Assembly (NCBI GenBank): GCA_021186555.1
Contig: JAJKFL010000010.1
Coordinates: 3,749,085-3,813,084, forward strand
Direction: 5' to 3'
Source of the DNA: Reticulitermes speratus
Taxonomy: Eukaryota > Arthropoda > Insecta > Blattodea > Rhinotermitidae
DNA length: 64,000 nucleotides
The position numbers were made by a program, and so were the translations under genes. This document shows positions 11,048 to 22,689 of this stretch, piece after piece. The notes under the pieces were generated by a model. That model ran no database searches. It was given only the letters and a program-made list of their open reading frames with translations, and was not told where the DNA came from. The first letter of the stretch is position 1. Each line of letters opens with the position of its first letter.

Positions 11048-11437
11048 TGTTTATACTTTCTCATCACCACCAACCGTAACTAATATCGAACAGCCGATTG
11101 CTACTTTCAGTTCTCACATGTATCGCGTTGCTGGGTGACGGAAAGGGTCAATTTCGGTAAGAGGCGTGGGCGATATGACGTACATTTACACAGAGCAATA
11201 ATCCTGCAACAGCACCACACTACCAAAACAAAGTCTTTCAGCTGAAAATCTCAGCATGCACAGCGCCGAACTTTTGCGTCCGTAGACCCGAAAATATTAG
11301 TAGCAGAATTACCGTCTCTTCCACCTCATAAGACGCTAAAAGTAATGAGACGCGTCGTGTAATTATCAAGGTATTTACTAGCCTTTTATGTAGCAATTCC
11401 TGTCGGTGTTAAGACGCAGGGTGGACTTTTTGGGGAC
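11048..11437. other. No gene seen
   Basis: Sequence upstream of the glutaredoxin copy; no promoter element or repeat recognised. Confidence 0.45.
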
Positions 11438-11735
11438 TTGTTTCAGGGGCAAAAATTCAGCTTACGACGCGGGATATACTGCAATTATTTTGAGAACCGA
11501 AACATGGGCATTCTGGGACATCTACAACGGATGGATGATGCAAGAAATACCAAGAACATAAACCAAGCCAACTTACACCTAGAACGACCTAAGAGGAGAC
11601 CCAAGGCTAGATGGAAGAAGATGCAGAGAATGGTATGAGAGATGGGCATGGTTAACTACAGATAAGTAGCGAAGGATAGGGATACAGGAGGAGAGTAACT
11701 AGGGAGGCCATTATTCTGCTTGGATAATGGCGCCA
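11438..11735 (+). mobile_element. LINE ORF2 C-terminal fragment, family D
   Basis: The plus strand encodes MGILGHLQRMDDARN then PKRRPKARWKKMQRM and, after frame drift, MGMVNYR...VAKDRD. This is the usual order of the C-terminal tail of non-LTR retrotransposon ORF2 (GHV-RMDD, GRPK-RW, VAKDRD-WR). The catalytic part is absent. A purine-rich tract follows at the 3' end. Confidence 0.75.
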
Positions 11736-11832
11736 CAGAAGGAGGAGAAGGATGAGGAGAAGATTGAAGAGGAGGAGGAGAGGAGGAGGAGGAGGAGGAG
11801 GAGAGAGAAGAAGAAGAAGAAGAAGAAAGATA
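11736..11832 (+). repeat. GGA/GAA-rich tract, likely LINE 3' tail
   Basis: (GGAGAA)/(GAG)n/(AAG)n low-complexity DNA immediately downstream of the LINE tail. The serine-rich minus-strand frame through it is an artefact. Confidence 0.7.
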
Positions 11833-12426
11833 CATGGACATTCTCTGTATGTGGTTCAGCCAGCCAGCTGATAACTCTTTTCACTCTAAGGTAATTTTAA
11901 ACGATCCAGTATCGTATTACTGGTGGTTCCATAACGCAATCAGAGAACATGCCAGTCATATATTGCAAAAGCTCCACAGTAAACAATAAAGCAGGAAACC
12001 TCAGCAACGCGTTAACTTTACAATCCAATTTGCTTCCAAGGTAACATAACATCTCCCCGCAGTGACAGGTACAGGGAGAGACAGAGATAGCGACTTACTA
12101 CTTATACGCCACAGGAAATACGGTTACGCAAAACGAATAGCGTAAAGGTCAAAACTACCTGCGAATCAATAAATGACACAGCCAAGAGAAGCAGAACACA
12201 CACACGCGCCGAAGTTCCAGGGTGTCTCTAACTCTTCCTTCACGCTTGTTTGTTGCGAGATGTTCCAAATTCACATTGCAGGAAGCAGACCCTTAGCCAG
12301 GGGGGTGCACCCAATTCGAATTTGCAAAATTCAAAGACCGCTAAAAACCGTGCAACACCTTACTGCATCCACGTGTTGCCTCTGTTGAACCGTCATGGTT
12401 GGAAACAACTCATTTTCAAAATTGTA
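11833..12426. other. No gene seen
   Basis: Unique-looking sequence with only short chance frames. Confidence 0.5.
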
Positions 12427-12595
12427 CAGTGTAACCCGGTTATAACGACATCGGTTTATACAACACCTCGTCTATAACGTCAGACATTCTGTAGTACAAT
12501 TAATTCCTCACTGTCAACCGTAACATTATACACCTCGGTTATAAACAACACAAAATATTCAGTCCCCTTCTTGACGTTATAACCGAATTCCACTG
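12427..12595. mobile_element. Tigger/pogo-type MITE
   Basis: A 169-bp element with inverted termini CAGTGTAACCCGGTTATAAC (left) and, read from the right, CAGTGGAATTCGGTTATAAC, flanked on both sides by TA. These termini and the TA duplication are characteristic of the pogo/Tigger branch of Tc1/mariner. The interior has further 'tataac' motifs and no coding capacity. Confidence 0.85.
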
Positions 12596-12599
12596 TATA

Positions 12600-12775
12600 T
12601 GCACGTCCCGGCGCTTTACTCCCGGGAAATAGACCTGGTACACCTTTTACAGGAGGCCGGGTGGGCCCCAGTGACGGTCTAGATGGGTGCGGAAAATTTC
12701 GACCCCACCGGGATTCGATCCCCCACCGTCCATGCCGTAGCGAGTCGCATACCGACTGAGCTATCCAGGCCCATG
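12600..12775 (-). mobile_element. SINE2 (tRNA-derived), 3'-truncated
   Basis: The minus strand starts 'gggcctggatagctcagtc' with a tRNA-like A-box. The B-box region and body match other SINE2 copies ('gggattcgatccc', 'ggaggccgggtgggcccc'). The 3' third is missing where it abuts the Tigger-type MITE. Confidence 0.85.
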
Positions 12776-13267
12776 ACATAAAATGTACATCTCTTTAGGA
12801 TTTATAATTTTCATACGTAACAGAGTCAGGTGCTAATAAACAAAATATCTGCACACAACAATTTATTCAGAAAATGCACAAGAGAACCAGACACTTGAAA
12901 ATATTAACGTTTCTAATGCATTTTTAGAACACACATACATTGGCAGATGCTGACGCTCCTCTACACCCCTCCCACAAACAAATATTTGTCTTGTCTCACT
13001 GTTGTTTTGTATTCACTAGTAGTTTCGACAAAGTACGTATTAAAACCCACCACGTTCGTGTTTGTTTGCTCCCGTGTACGAGTAATTAATGTGTCTTGTG
13101 CTTGCCCTTTCAAATGAACCTTCTCGATAAACATGAATACACACGTTCATAAAATATCTTTCTGTATGAACTTTGAACTTTATACCTCCAAGATAAGTTA
13201 TTTTGTACAGATATGTTATGAAGACTACGTTTACATATCTAGTTACATTCAATCGACTACTCTTTCG
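12776..13267. other. No gene seen
   Basis: AT-rich; no recognised repeat or gene. Confidence 0.5.
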
Positions 13268-13670
13268 AAACAATCATCATCATCATCATCATCATCAACA
13301 TCATCATCATCATCATCATCATCTTCTTCTTCTTCTTCTTCTTCTTCTTCTCTGGCATTACAGTCCTTGGTGCACCCTAGCCTCTTCCAAAACTGTCCAC
13401 CACTGTTCTCGATCCTGCGACTTCTGTCTGCAATTCCTTCAGCCCATTTTCTTTAGATCTTCTTCAACAGACTCAAGACACCTCAACATGGGTTTTCCAA
13501 GACGTCGACTGCCTTCTGGTTTACAAAGAGTTAGCTTTCTGAAAGGATCCAATTCTTCCACTCTAAAGAGGTGTCCCAGCCACCTCAATCCTCCTCATGC
13601 TCTCACTCTGACGATGTCTAATTTCGAAGCAATCACAGAATACAAAACGCCTTTTCATGCAATCCCTTAA
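13268..13670 (-). mobile_element. LINE ORF2 C-terminal fragment with GAA/GAT tail
   Basis: Minus-strand reading gives pieces of an ORF2 tail (GTPL, GSFQKA-L, SWKTHVEVS, RRSKE, EVAGSRTVV) that fit the order RL-GH ... GRPR-RW ... D-EEDL of a LINE C-terminus. The 3' end is followed by (GAA)n(GAT)n at 13274-13352. The plus-strand frames reading poly-His and poly-Ser are the microsatellite, not genes. Confidence 0.7.
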
Positions 13671-14513
13671 ATGGGTCTAAACATTAGGTGGACGCTGCAC
13701 CCAGCAATGTTCGGGGCGACCAAATTCCACTAAAGCAAACAAAATGCTACAATTACAAACCCAACAAGAAATTTCTGAGACATACGAGTACGTATGATGG
13801 CAACCTCCTACCAAATTATTCAACTGCATGTGGTGAGACCACCACAGAACAAATAATTACACTGTAATGATACGTTTCAGTTTCCATTAACACAACTGTA
13901 TACTTCAGCAGTCGTTTCCACGATTTCCAATCATTAACACATGACAAACGTAGCAGTTTAGCTCCAATGCCATGGTCAATACAGATTCTGCGCCCCCCCC
14001 CCCACCCCCAAACCTTGTAGCTATTTCACATTCTACAAAAATGAAATAGCAAAAGTGATTATTTTTCAAGTAAATATCACCACACCACAGTCCAATCACG
14101 CCCACCTCAGAAGTTCATACGCCCGCTACGTTGGTATCGTGTTACTTGAGACAAGCCGAAGTACAGTTGTGACTCCAGTAGCACGTTCACACCAACTTTC
14201 GTTAAAATCCGTCAGTTTGTTCCAAGGGTACTCAGGCAGCGTGAGACAAGGTCATGACATCACAAACCTGCCTGTTCGCATAAATTTAGAGCAAACACAA
14301 CAATTAACCATAAATAATACTTCTAGTCCATTAAACACAGTTCTCGACATACACAGGTGCGATGATGGGGAAAAAGCAACAATATTATCACGGATTACGT
14401 AGATAAATAATGGTACTTCAGTGACACAGACGAGCTACATTTTCCGTTGTAGAGATTTCTCATTTAGTTTTTATAACCTAGGGAAAATTATTAATTCGAT
14501 ATCATTCGTATTG
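13671..14513. other. No gene seen
   Basis: Unique-looking; contains a short C-rich run near 13990. Confidence 0.5.
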
Positions 14514-15095
14514 TAACCCATTAAAGACAAAAGTTTGACTGAATTACATTTAAAGATTCAAGTTCGTACCGCGCAGTAAACACACTGCGTCTCGGTTATA
14601 CAAACCAGTCAGTTAATGTTGTACAGTGAAATAATCGCTGTTTGTTCTGAGATCCACACAAAACACATAAATACAGTTCGTACCGCGCAGTAAACACACT
14701 CCGTCTCAGTTATACAAACCAGTCAGTTAATGTTGTACAGTGAAATAATCGCTGTTTGTTCTGAGATCCACACAAAACACATAAATACAGTCCGTACCGC
14801 GCAGTAAACACACTCCGTCTCAGTTATACAAACCAGTCAGTTAATGCTGTACAGTGAAATAATCGCTGTTTGTTCTGAGATCCACACAAAACACATAAAT
14901 ACAGTCCGTACCGCGCAGTAAACACACTCCGTCTCAGTTATACAAACCAGTCAGTTAATGTTGTACAGTGAAATAATCGCTGTTTGTTCTGAGATCCACA
15001 CAAAACACATAAATACACTGTGTGGGCAGAACGTAGAATTTGTGAATGTTAAACCTGGTGGTGCATAAAGTAACCACTGGGCGTTAAGAGGGTAA
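14514..15095. mobile_element. piggyBac-like non-autonomous element P1 with 114-bp tandem core, copy 1
   Basis: Outer sequences TAACCCATTAAAGAC (left) and, inverted, TTACCCTCTTAACGC (right) bracket four 114-bp units (14559-15016; unit core 'gtaccgcgcagtaaacacac' to 'cacataaatacagt'). The same unique flanks ('ctgtgtgggcagaacgta', 'gttaaacctggtggt') follow the array at 26.5-27.3 kb. The TTAACCCTTT-type ends resemble piggyBac termini; that assignment is inference because no transposase is present. Confidence 0.7.
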
Positions 15096-15694
15096 AAAAC
15101 ACCCCCAGTTTACAAGGAAGTGGCTGTCCAATGTCCGCAGACAGGCACACAGAACCCTTAACTACACGCAAGACATAATTTTCATGACAGGAGACCTCGT
15201 CATTCTTTAGACAAATGTAACAAAATTAGCATAGTTCCTCTTAATAGAAAATTCGTTTCAGATTTCACTGCAACACTCGAGTTGACACGAGTAACAAAAT
15301 CAGTGCATTCCAGTTTCTATTTCACTGTTCTCATTCGTTCTGAATCCCTTACCCCGGCCATGCACGTCAGCCTATACACGACTGCAATATCCGGGAAGCC
15401 AAACCTACACAAAACACGTCCTTCTCACTTCCGCGATTACCTAATCGCCAACACACCCTAAATCTGACGACCTTCATAACCTTATCTCTTAAGCTGACAG
15501 TGCATGCTGCACACCCTGACCGAGTGACGCTGTCAAGACGCTACCCAGCCACAAACACAAAGGCATTCTACTTATGTAACAAGCAATCGCCGGCCATCTA
15601 CTGTATTCATATCAACAGATGACCAAACAGCCGAATGAAAGACGTTGATTTATAACAATCAAATACTGTTTACGAACGAGAAACCTTTATATAA
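15096..15694. other. No gene seen
   Basis: Unique-looking sequence. Confidence 0.5.
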
Positions 15695-15840
15695 TAAAGG
15701 TAAAACTGTCTTTGTGCAAGTCACGAGGGTAGCTTGAAGCTCCGGCCGCTTTACCACCGGGAAAAAGTTCCCGGTAACCACTGAATAAAGATTATGTGGG
15801 CCCCATATGCGGTATGGACGCTTTGGAGAATTTTAGGGGT
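15695..15840 (-). mobile_element. SINE2-related fragment
   Basis: 'ggtaaaactgtctttgtgca', 'ccggccgctttaccaccggg' and 'tatgtgggccccat' match the 3' two thirds of minus-strand SINE2 copies. The tRNA-like head is missing. Confidence 0.75.
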
Positions 15841-16214
15841 GAGAAGGACGAGGAAAAGGATGATGGTATGAATTCCTCAATCGCGAAGTAACAACTGTGC
15901 GTAACAGAGGGGTATATAAGAGTGTGGCCTTACTGTTAATCTTTCAAGTGAGGCACATGTTTTGTTTAAGTACATCTGTAGTGCAGGAAGCGTAACGTGC
16001 AAATTACCTTGCAAGTCCGAACATTAGGAGGATCCGAATATAGGAAACTCGTCTTTCTCATTAGGGTACTGAGGGAAAAGACTAGGAATATTTATAAAAT
16101 ACAACATTCATAAATTTCGGTAAAGCAGATATAAAAGAAAAAATAATACATTTAACTGACCTTCTGTACCGTATTAACATAACTCAGTACATCCATATTA
16201 CGTATTCACTATTT
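15841..16214. other. No gene seen
   Basis: AT-rich sequence without recognised features. Confidence 0.5.
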
Positions 16215-16636
16215 CCTAGGAAATGACGTGTACCTGGCGTGTTACTGGGAACTGACGTGTACCTGGCGTGTTACTGGGAACTGACATGTACCTGGCGTGT
16301 TACTGTGAACTGACGTGTACCTGGCGTGTTACTGGGAACTGACGTGTACCTGGCGTGTTACTGGGTACTGACGTGTACCTGGCGTGTTACTGGGAACTGA
16401 CGTGTACCTGGCGTGTTACTGGGTACTGACGTGTACCTGGCGTGTTACTGGGTACTGACGTGTACCTGGCGTGTTACTGGGAACTGACGTGTACCTGGCG
16501 TGTTACTGGGAACTGACGTGTACTTGGCGTGTTACTGGGAACTGACGTGTACCTGGCGTGTTACTGGGAACTGACGTGTACCTGGCGTGTTACTGGGAAC
16601 TGACGTGTACCTGGCGTGTTACTGGGAACTGACGTA
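16215..16636. repeat. 29-bp minisatellite, about 14.5 units
   Basis: Near-identical 29-bp units ('ctgacgtgtacctggcgtg' plus 'ttactgggaa'). Variants are limited to gggaa/gggta/gtgaa and single substitutions, so the expansion is recent. The first and last units fade into 'ggaaatgacg' and 'ctgacgtaagg'. Confidence 0.95.
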
Positions 16637-16734
16637 AGGTCTTGATTATAAGGCGACCACTACTTTTCTGTGCTACTATTTCAGACAAAACAAACTCGCC
16701 TTATATTAGGGCTAATACGGTACGTTAAGTAAAG

Positions 16735-17000
16735 CTGCCCCTATCCACGCCATGAAGGCATGTGTGGGAGTCAAGGTATAGCTCCACTCTTTCTTAACCC
16801 TTGTCACTAGACTGAGGCGTCTGCTTCACGCCAAGACCGCATTAACCGCAGGGAAAGAGTCCCCGGTACCCACTAAACAGGAAGTTGGGTGGTCCCCAGA
16901 GCTGATCGGGACTTTTGGGGGAGATATGTCTTGCCCTTGCTAGTAATCGAACTACGACTCCTCGAACGTCCGGCCCTAGCCAAGCCTACTCACTGTAACG
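16735..17000 (-). mobile_element. SINE2-related, diverged copy
   Basis: Shares the order of SINE2 on the minus strand: 'catgaaggcatgtgtggga', 'agctccactctttcttaacc', 'cagggaaagagtccccggta', then a decayed tRNA-like head around 16960-17000. Confidence 0.8.
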
Positions 17001-17599
17001 TTTACGGTGTCCTGGCACCCACTAAGTACGTGAGATCAGTTTAAATTTTTCTCAAATTTAGTTTTAAGTTCCGATTTCAATGTCAGCAGTTGCTGACACC
17101 AATAGCGTTTAGCTGCAATAAAGCCACGTCAATCAACAATACAGATTACATTCTAAACTACAGTAGCTATCCGCTGCTCGATAGTTTTCTTGAACGAAAT
17201 TGCGCGAATACAGTTAGCCTACACTCTTAGTTAAGTAATGTAATTACTTTCACGCTGCATGGACCTTGCAGACGCTGTCTTATTAAAACTTGCTGACACT
17301 GACCTCTACACTGTGATACATAAGTCAGCGCACTGCACGCAACAGGCCGACTTACTGACACCATTAAATACCAAACGCGAGATAATGCTGTATCACCCTC
17401 TGAGCGGTCTACAGTTCCACCGCCACACTAACCTGCTAGAAGCTACGGAATTACAGTGTAGCTCAATGGGCTACTTCCGGCGGAACTGACGCAGTATATG
17501 GAACCTGTCTGTAACCTCCAATGTTTAAGCCGCTACTATAAAACTTCATACGTAAGTTACAGGTACATGAATGTTTCCATGACTGTGGAACAGGAAATA
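17001..17599. other. No gene seen
   Basis: One 76-codon frame at 17259-17489 has no recognisable motif. Confidence 0.45.
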
Positions 17600-17666
17600 A
17601 AGTTTTTGGTATAAGTGTATGCGTGTTTCGGCCATAACATTTGGCCGAAACATGTAGTAATAACCT
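17600..17666. repeat. Remnant of hammerhead-like element (fused stem II palindrome)
   Basis: 'gtttcggccataacatttgg' runs directly into 'ccgaaacatgtag', so GTTTCGGCC and GGCCGAAAC face each other. This matches the stem II plus GAAAC-ATGTAG part of the class A elements in opposed orientation, with both CTGANGA boxes gone. Confidence 0.5.
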
Positions 17667-17669
17667 TTA

Positions 17670-17750
17670 TACAGGGTATACACAAAAGAATGGTGCGGTT
17701 TCAATAGTGATACTATTGACACCGCACCATTCTTTTGTGTGTGCCCTGTA
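17670..17750. mobile_element. Palindromic MITE (TACAGGG termini), copy 1
   Basis: An 81-bp almost perfect palindrome, TACAGGGTATACACAAAAGA to TGTGTGCCCTGTA, with TA at each end. It has 33-36-bp arms and a tiny centre ('tagtgatacta'). A second copy lies at 61050-61131. TA flanks and length suggest a Tc1/mariner-mobilised MITE. Confidence 0.8.
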
Positions 17751-18604
17751 TATGAACTAGTGCAATAAGTTGGAAATAAATTTACCCTATATCGTCCCCG
17801 TTTTGTAAAAAGGGCTAACTGCCACTTTGAGCTAAATTGAGTTACGTGTAGCAAATCATTCAACTAATGGTCCTCTATGGTATATAAAAAGATGACAACT
17901 GCATCTTCAAGAATAACCAAGATTGGAGGGGAATATCCTACCTCTCAAAGCATTTGTCATGTGTAAAACGGATCCATCCTCTTGATTCTACTGTAAAATT
18001 GATATTTTGTGGGTTGTCTCCTTTTTACAAAATAGGGGCGATATGTTAATCGCAAGGAAGTATAATATTAAACCTGCAGTTCTGTTTCATTCCGTGCAGA
18101 ATGACACCGACACGCCCATTTACTGTGCAAGTCGTATGTCTCCAATCTGGCATCAAATTAGTCCAGATTCTTCCTCAGTCAGCACGTATCTTCTTGGAGT
18201 TCTCTCTGTGTCTAGAATGGAACGAACCTGTTGCTTCTAATCTTTTCGTGTATCTCTTAAACTGCTGTTCTGTACGGAATAGGCGAACCACGGAACTTTC
18301 GTCTGATCGACGACACATCTTATAGCAATATTTAGCGTAAAGGTTCACAACAAAACACGCGTTGCTCCAAGGAAATTCTCACGGCGATTACAGGAGCCTA
18401 TTTAAGAAGAACTGATCTCTATACGATATGCAGGGTACAAACGAGCCAGTGGGCGAGAGCCGTGCATAAGCGACCCGACAAGAAGTGACAAGCGATTGTG
18501 GGCCTACAAAATAACGACCCTGTAGGCCTGCCTATTGTTTCAATATCAGACACGCATACGTGCATGTGACGTATAACGTTATTTACTGATGACACGTCAA
18601 CAGA
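17751..18604. other. No gene; short shared segment with 38.6 kb
   Basis: Mostly unique-looking. The stretch around 17994-18047 ('gtaaaattgatattttgtgg') matches the reverse complement near 38622-38680, including an 'acaaaataggggc' tract. This indicates a shared, unnamed repeat. Confidence 0.5.
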
Positions 18605-18870
18605 GGTCGGCCGCGATAGCGCAGTCAGTACAGCGACTCGCTACGTGCTGGACGGTCCGTAGATCGAATCCCGGTGGGAAAGCGAGATTTTCTGCACCCG
18701 TCCAGACCGGCCCTGGGGACCCACCAAGCCTCCTGTACAATGGGTACCGGGTCTCCTTCCTTGAGGATACAGCGGTCGGGGCATGGCGTTGACCACCAAC
18801 CCCCATCTAGTGCCGAGATTTTAAAATAAAGCTATATATAGCCCTACTCACCCTTTACCTTTACCTACTA
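18605..18870 (+). mobile_element. SINE2 (tRNA-derived), full length
   Basis: Head 'ggccgcgatagcgcagtcag' with A-box and a B-box-like 'agatcgaatcccggtggg', then the SINE2 body ('cgtccagaccggccctgggg', 'tgtacaatgggtaccggg'), ending in a CTTTACC tail. AACAGAG(A/G)TC occurs on both sides as a probable target duplication. Confidence 0.9.
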
Positions 18871-19309
18871 CATTAACAGAGATCACGGCGCCTGCTGTGA
18901 CGAAACGCTGACATACATACATACTCCGTATTCCGTCAAGCAAAAACTTCAATCACGAGCAGTCTTCGCTTATTTACAAACACACGGATATATGGTGGCC
19001 TTGATCTGGGCACACACGCCGTTTAACTTCACAGCGCCGAAGGCCAGTTTCCTTCACAGTCGATGTAAGGCTGATGCCTGGACCATACAACGCCATACTC
19101 AGTGATAAGATACGGGGAAATACCCCATGAATGCAGATTTCGATTTCGATTTCAAATTTGAACTTTCTGTGCAACATATTCACTACAGAAAGCTCACTCT
19201 GCCTAAGCACATGCAGCATATGAATAAAAATATAAACTACTAAGAACGTAATGAAACTACGAAGTTCAAACCATACACACGACAGGCAAAGACAGCAAAC
19301 GTAACATCG
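18871..19309. other. No gene seen
   Basis: A 124-codon minus-strand frame here has no recognisable domain and overlaps the neighbouring MITE end. Confidence 0.45.
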
Positions 19310-19794
19310 AGGCGCGTTCGCGTAACCATTGTTGCTGTGGAAAAGCAATTATTACATATGCTGAGTGTCTGTAGCCTTAGTTACTCAGCAAGCAAAGCGC
19401 ATGCGCCGTATTATATTGTCATCTGTGGCCTGTCTGGCTCTACCATATTTTTCCACATTATCTCATAAACGGCACGATTTTCGGGGGAAAAAAATTACTG
19501 GACCTAAAGTGTGTGTTTTGATTTTCTCTACAAATTTTGTCTAGAACATTTCTCACTATAAGAAGAATTCAGCGAAATATTATCATAAATGTACATACGT
19601 CTTCATACAAAGTACCAGTTATTCTTGTCGGATTTTTTATAAAACATGAATTTTCTCAACAGAGTTTCTAAAAATACTCAAGTATCAAAATTTTTTGAAG
19701 ATCCGTCCAGTTGGAGCCGAGTTCTTCCATGCGGGCGGACGGACATGACGAAGGTGGTAAGTAGCTTTTCGCAATTTTACTAACGCGCCTAAAA
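19310..19794 (+). mobile_element. MITE family M1, copy 2
   Basis: Begins AGGCGCGTTCGCGTAACC and ends CTAACGCGCCTAAAA. It aligns along its length with the copies at 1.3 and 27.8 kb. The ends are better preserved here and define the inverted repeat AGGCGCGTT. Confidence 0.85.
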
Positions 19795-20184
19795 ACTACA
19801 ACCGCGCATTCCTACGGCGCATACAGTACGTCGGCTAGACTGCGGCAATTTTACCGTATACTTCAATACATCGTATTATGTCAAAAGCACTACGTTGCTG
19901 TGCAGACAACACGTGTTTCTAATCTAATCTTTATGCTCCTCTTTCCACTACAACACAGTTGGACAGTAACCAGCAATGGTATAAATATCGTAATCTAAGG
20001 AATGGAAGAACTGCTATTTAAAACCGCTGAATATTCAATTTTATGCGCGATTAATTAGTAAAATGCTGGCTTAAGTAAAGATTGACAAGACGATGTGATT
20101 GGTGAGTCGGCAGCATAAACAATACAACTTCCCGCTTTGTTGTGAGTTAGGCTTCCTTTATGGGGATAGGTAAATGACAAAGGC
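19795..20184. other. No gene seen
   Basis: Unique-looking sequence up to the SINE3 target duplication. Confidence 0.5.
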
Positions 20185-20198
20185 CCTATAAGGAGGTA

Positions 20199-20497
20199 AA
20201 GGTAAAGCAATCCCATTACAGGCCTGGACAGGCCCTTAGGGCTCCAGAGGTTGAGGCTCCCAGGTTTCTAGACAATCGGCACATGAAGGTGGTAAGGTTG
20301 TCAGCCCTACGCACCGGCCGCCTTTACCCCCCAGGAAAGATTCCTGGTACTCATTTCTGTTAGAGGCTGAGTCGACCCCAGGGTCATAGTACGACCGAAA
20401 CGATTATGTCACTGAAAAATTCCAGTGACACCATCGGGAATCGAACCCGCGACGTTCCGGTTTGTAGCGCAGTGCCTCAACCAACTGCGCCACCGCG
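20199..20497 (-). mobile_element. SINE3 (tRNA-derived), full length
   Basis: Minus-strand head 'gcgcggtggcgcagttggtt' with B-box 'cgggttcgattcccgatggt', a body with 'ggggtcgactcagcctct', and a GGTAAAGG-type tail. An exact 14-bp duplication, CCTATAAGGAGGTA, lies at 20185-20198 and 20498-20511. Other copies are at 51756-52062 and 61444-61755. Confidence 0.95.
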
Positions 20498-20511
20498 CCT
20501 ATAAGGAGGTA

Positions 20512-20812
20512 CACAGTAATTATCTGTGTCACACAAGGAGCCCTCTCACGGAACTAATGTCGTTTAAATGCTGCAATCAGGGGGTTTTGTAACAGAAAAT
20601 GTGGGGGAAAAAAGTTAACAATTTTTCTTCCTTAATGAAGGTGATTTTATATACAATCGCGTTAAATAAAATGAAAACGAAAAAAATTGTTTCAATCGTT
20701 ATGAAATGGGAAGAATATTTAACAGCTACGAGATATGTATGTCGAAAATGCGGTCCGCCATGACAGCAACGAATGACAAACGAAGTGCATTCAGGTGTCC
20801 TTGCTGTCACAC
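20512..20812. other. No gene seen
   Basis: AT-rich; nothing recognised. Confidence 0.5.
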
Positions 20813-20985
20813 GCAGAAGCGTAGTTAGCGGGTGGGGGGGGGGAGCGGTGCCCCTGGCGACAGGCTCCAAGGGGCGGTAAGATGGGCGGCAAAAGGAATA
20901 TCTGGAATGAAGAAAATAAATTTGACTCTCTGTCCTCAATAAATTTTAAGTTACTAAGCGAAATAACAGGAAATGCATCAACACG
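20813..20985. mobile_element. DNA-transposon MITE, partial (related to 50.15 kb copy)
   Basis: 'agcgtagttagcgggtgg', 'gggcggtaa' and 'caataaattttaagttact' match the element at 50148-50375 in the same order. The right end was not found. Confidence 0.6.
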
Positions 20986-21022
20986 ACGCTGGTGGCAATT
21001 ATTAAACTACTCTACAACACAA

Positions 21023-21272
21023 AGTGCCGATCCCAGTGGCCGTGCGGTCTAAGGCGTGGGTCTGCGGCCTCTCGCTTGCTGGGATTGTGGGTTCGAATCC
21101 CGCCGGGGGCATGGATGTTGTGAGTGTTGTGTGTTGTCAGGTAGAGGTCTCTGCGACTGGCTGGTTCCTCGTCCAGAGTCCTACCGAGTGTGGTGTGTCT
21201 GAGTGTGATCGTGAAGCCACGATAATGAGGTCCTGGCCAGCTAGGGGCTGTTGCGCCATTGAAAAAAAAAAC
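21023..21272 (+). mobile_element. SINE1 (tRNA-derived), full length
   Basis: Same tRNA-like head and body as the 8.3-kb copy ('gtggccgtgcggtctaaggc', 'gggttcgaatcccgccgggg'), with a short poly(A). ACAACACAA lies on both sides as a target duplication. Small body deletions distinguish it. Confidence 0.93.
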
Positions 21273-21281
21273 AACACAACG

Positions 21282-21816
21282 GGATGTCCAAAATAAAAGA
21301 CGTGAATTCAATAAATGATTGTGATTTTGTAAGCTACTAATCTCCGTTAGGGGTCGCCATTGTGACTATTCGCCCCCCAGTCCCCCCCACCCTCCCAAGA
21401 AAACCTAGCTGTGCTAGTGGACATACGTAAGTGCGAGACACTTAATTGTAATCGACGACTTTCTTTACCTGGTTCAGGGAATGGAAAGGGTTCGCGTAAC
21501 TTAACGAGAACTGAATAAGTCTTGTTAAGGCGTTCACTCCATGTATAAGCAGGTTTGACTAATCTCATACAGTCCTTGGTACTGACTATACAGATGCCAG
21601 TTGACCTGTAATTTTACACAGCCCACCCAAATAACATTACTGATTAAAGCAACTGTCAGTATGTAATTTAAAACTGCCTCGGCGTCCTTAGCACAGTGAT
21701 TAATTCAGAGCTCCGCGTAGAATAAATTATGGTTTGCAAACCACGGACCTGCGTTGCTGTCAGTCTTCTGTCAGAAAAAAATAAGTTAGGAAATGTCAGC
21801 AGGGCGAAACACTTCT
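21282..21816. other. No gene seen
   Basis: Unique-looking, with a C-rich patch near 21375. Confidence 0.5.
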
Positions 21817-22037
21817 GACGCGTTCGCGTAACAACAAAAATCAATGGTGACGTTAGTAACAAAAGTAGTCCGATAATTACCAAAATAAGTCGACAAACTA
21901 TAGCAAAAAATCCCCCAAAACAGATTTCAACTCATGTCCTTCCGGTGGGAGTCTACATGTTCCACGCAGACAGAAGGACGGACGCACATGACGAGGCTAA
22001 AGACATTTTTCGCCAACTGCTCTCCTAACGCGCCTAA
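21817..22037 (+). mobile_element. MITE family M1, short internally deleted copy
   Basis: Begins GACGCGTTCGCGTAAC and ends CTAACGCGCCTAAG with the M1 termini, but only 221 bp long. The right-hand part ('ggacggacgcacatgacga', 'tttttcgccaactgct') matches the end of full copies. Confidence 0.75.
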
Positions 22038-22054
22038 GAATGAATAATTCCAAC

Positions 22055-22345
22055 GGAAAGTCATTACATTTAGTCACGCAGATTGTAATACGCACCAACG
22101 CATTTAAATAGGTCGTGGTGACGGAACTTGTAAAGGTTGTTCTCACTAATAAACACCCTTACAAATATGTGATGAAACAAAAGGCACGGAAAGTCATTAC
22201 ATTTACTCACTTACGCAGATTGTAATACGCACCAACGCATTTAAATAAGTCGTGGTGACGGAACTTGTAAAGGTTGTTCTCACTAATAAACACCCTTACA
22301 AACTTCTAACACCACAATAAAAATATATGATGAAACAAAAGGCAC
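22055..22345. repeat. Direct duplication, 133-bp period
   Basis: Two near-identical tandem copies starting 'ggaaagtcattacattta' and including 'gtaatacgcaccaacgcat' and 'ggttgttctcactaataaac'. The second copy carries a short extra segment before 'gatgaaacaaaaggcac'. Confidence 0.9.
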
Positions 22346-22689
22346 AGGAGCAGTAGGACAGTTTCCGTGACAGTTTTAACACAGACACGAAATATACAGG
22401 CCCACAGCACTTGTACTGCCAAGTGGCAACCACGCCAGACAAACTGTTGACAGACCAATTATAGCCCACACAAGGTAAACACGCGTTGCGAGAACACGGC
22501 GCTTTCAGACATAATACAAAATTATGATGACGATGTACACACCCAAACAATTTTTCCTCTTCTTCAGCTTGTGGTACTCTGTTGTTACGGGAACTAACAT
22601 TAATACTACAAAAACTCAACTCACACAACACTCAGTCCAACAAAATGTATTCTATTGTTTCCAGACATTTTATATTATAAAATGACGTT

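Noticed and set aside
13203-13670. Histidine- and serine-rich protein
   Set aside because: It is a translated CAT/TCT microsatellite running into antisense LINE sequence.
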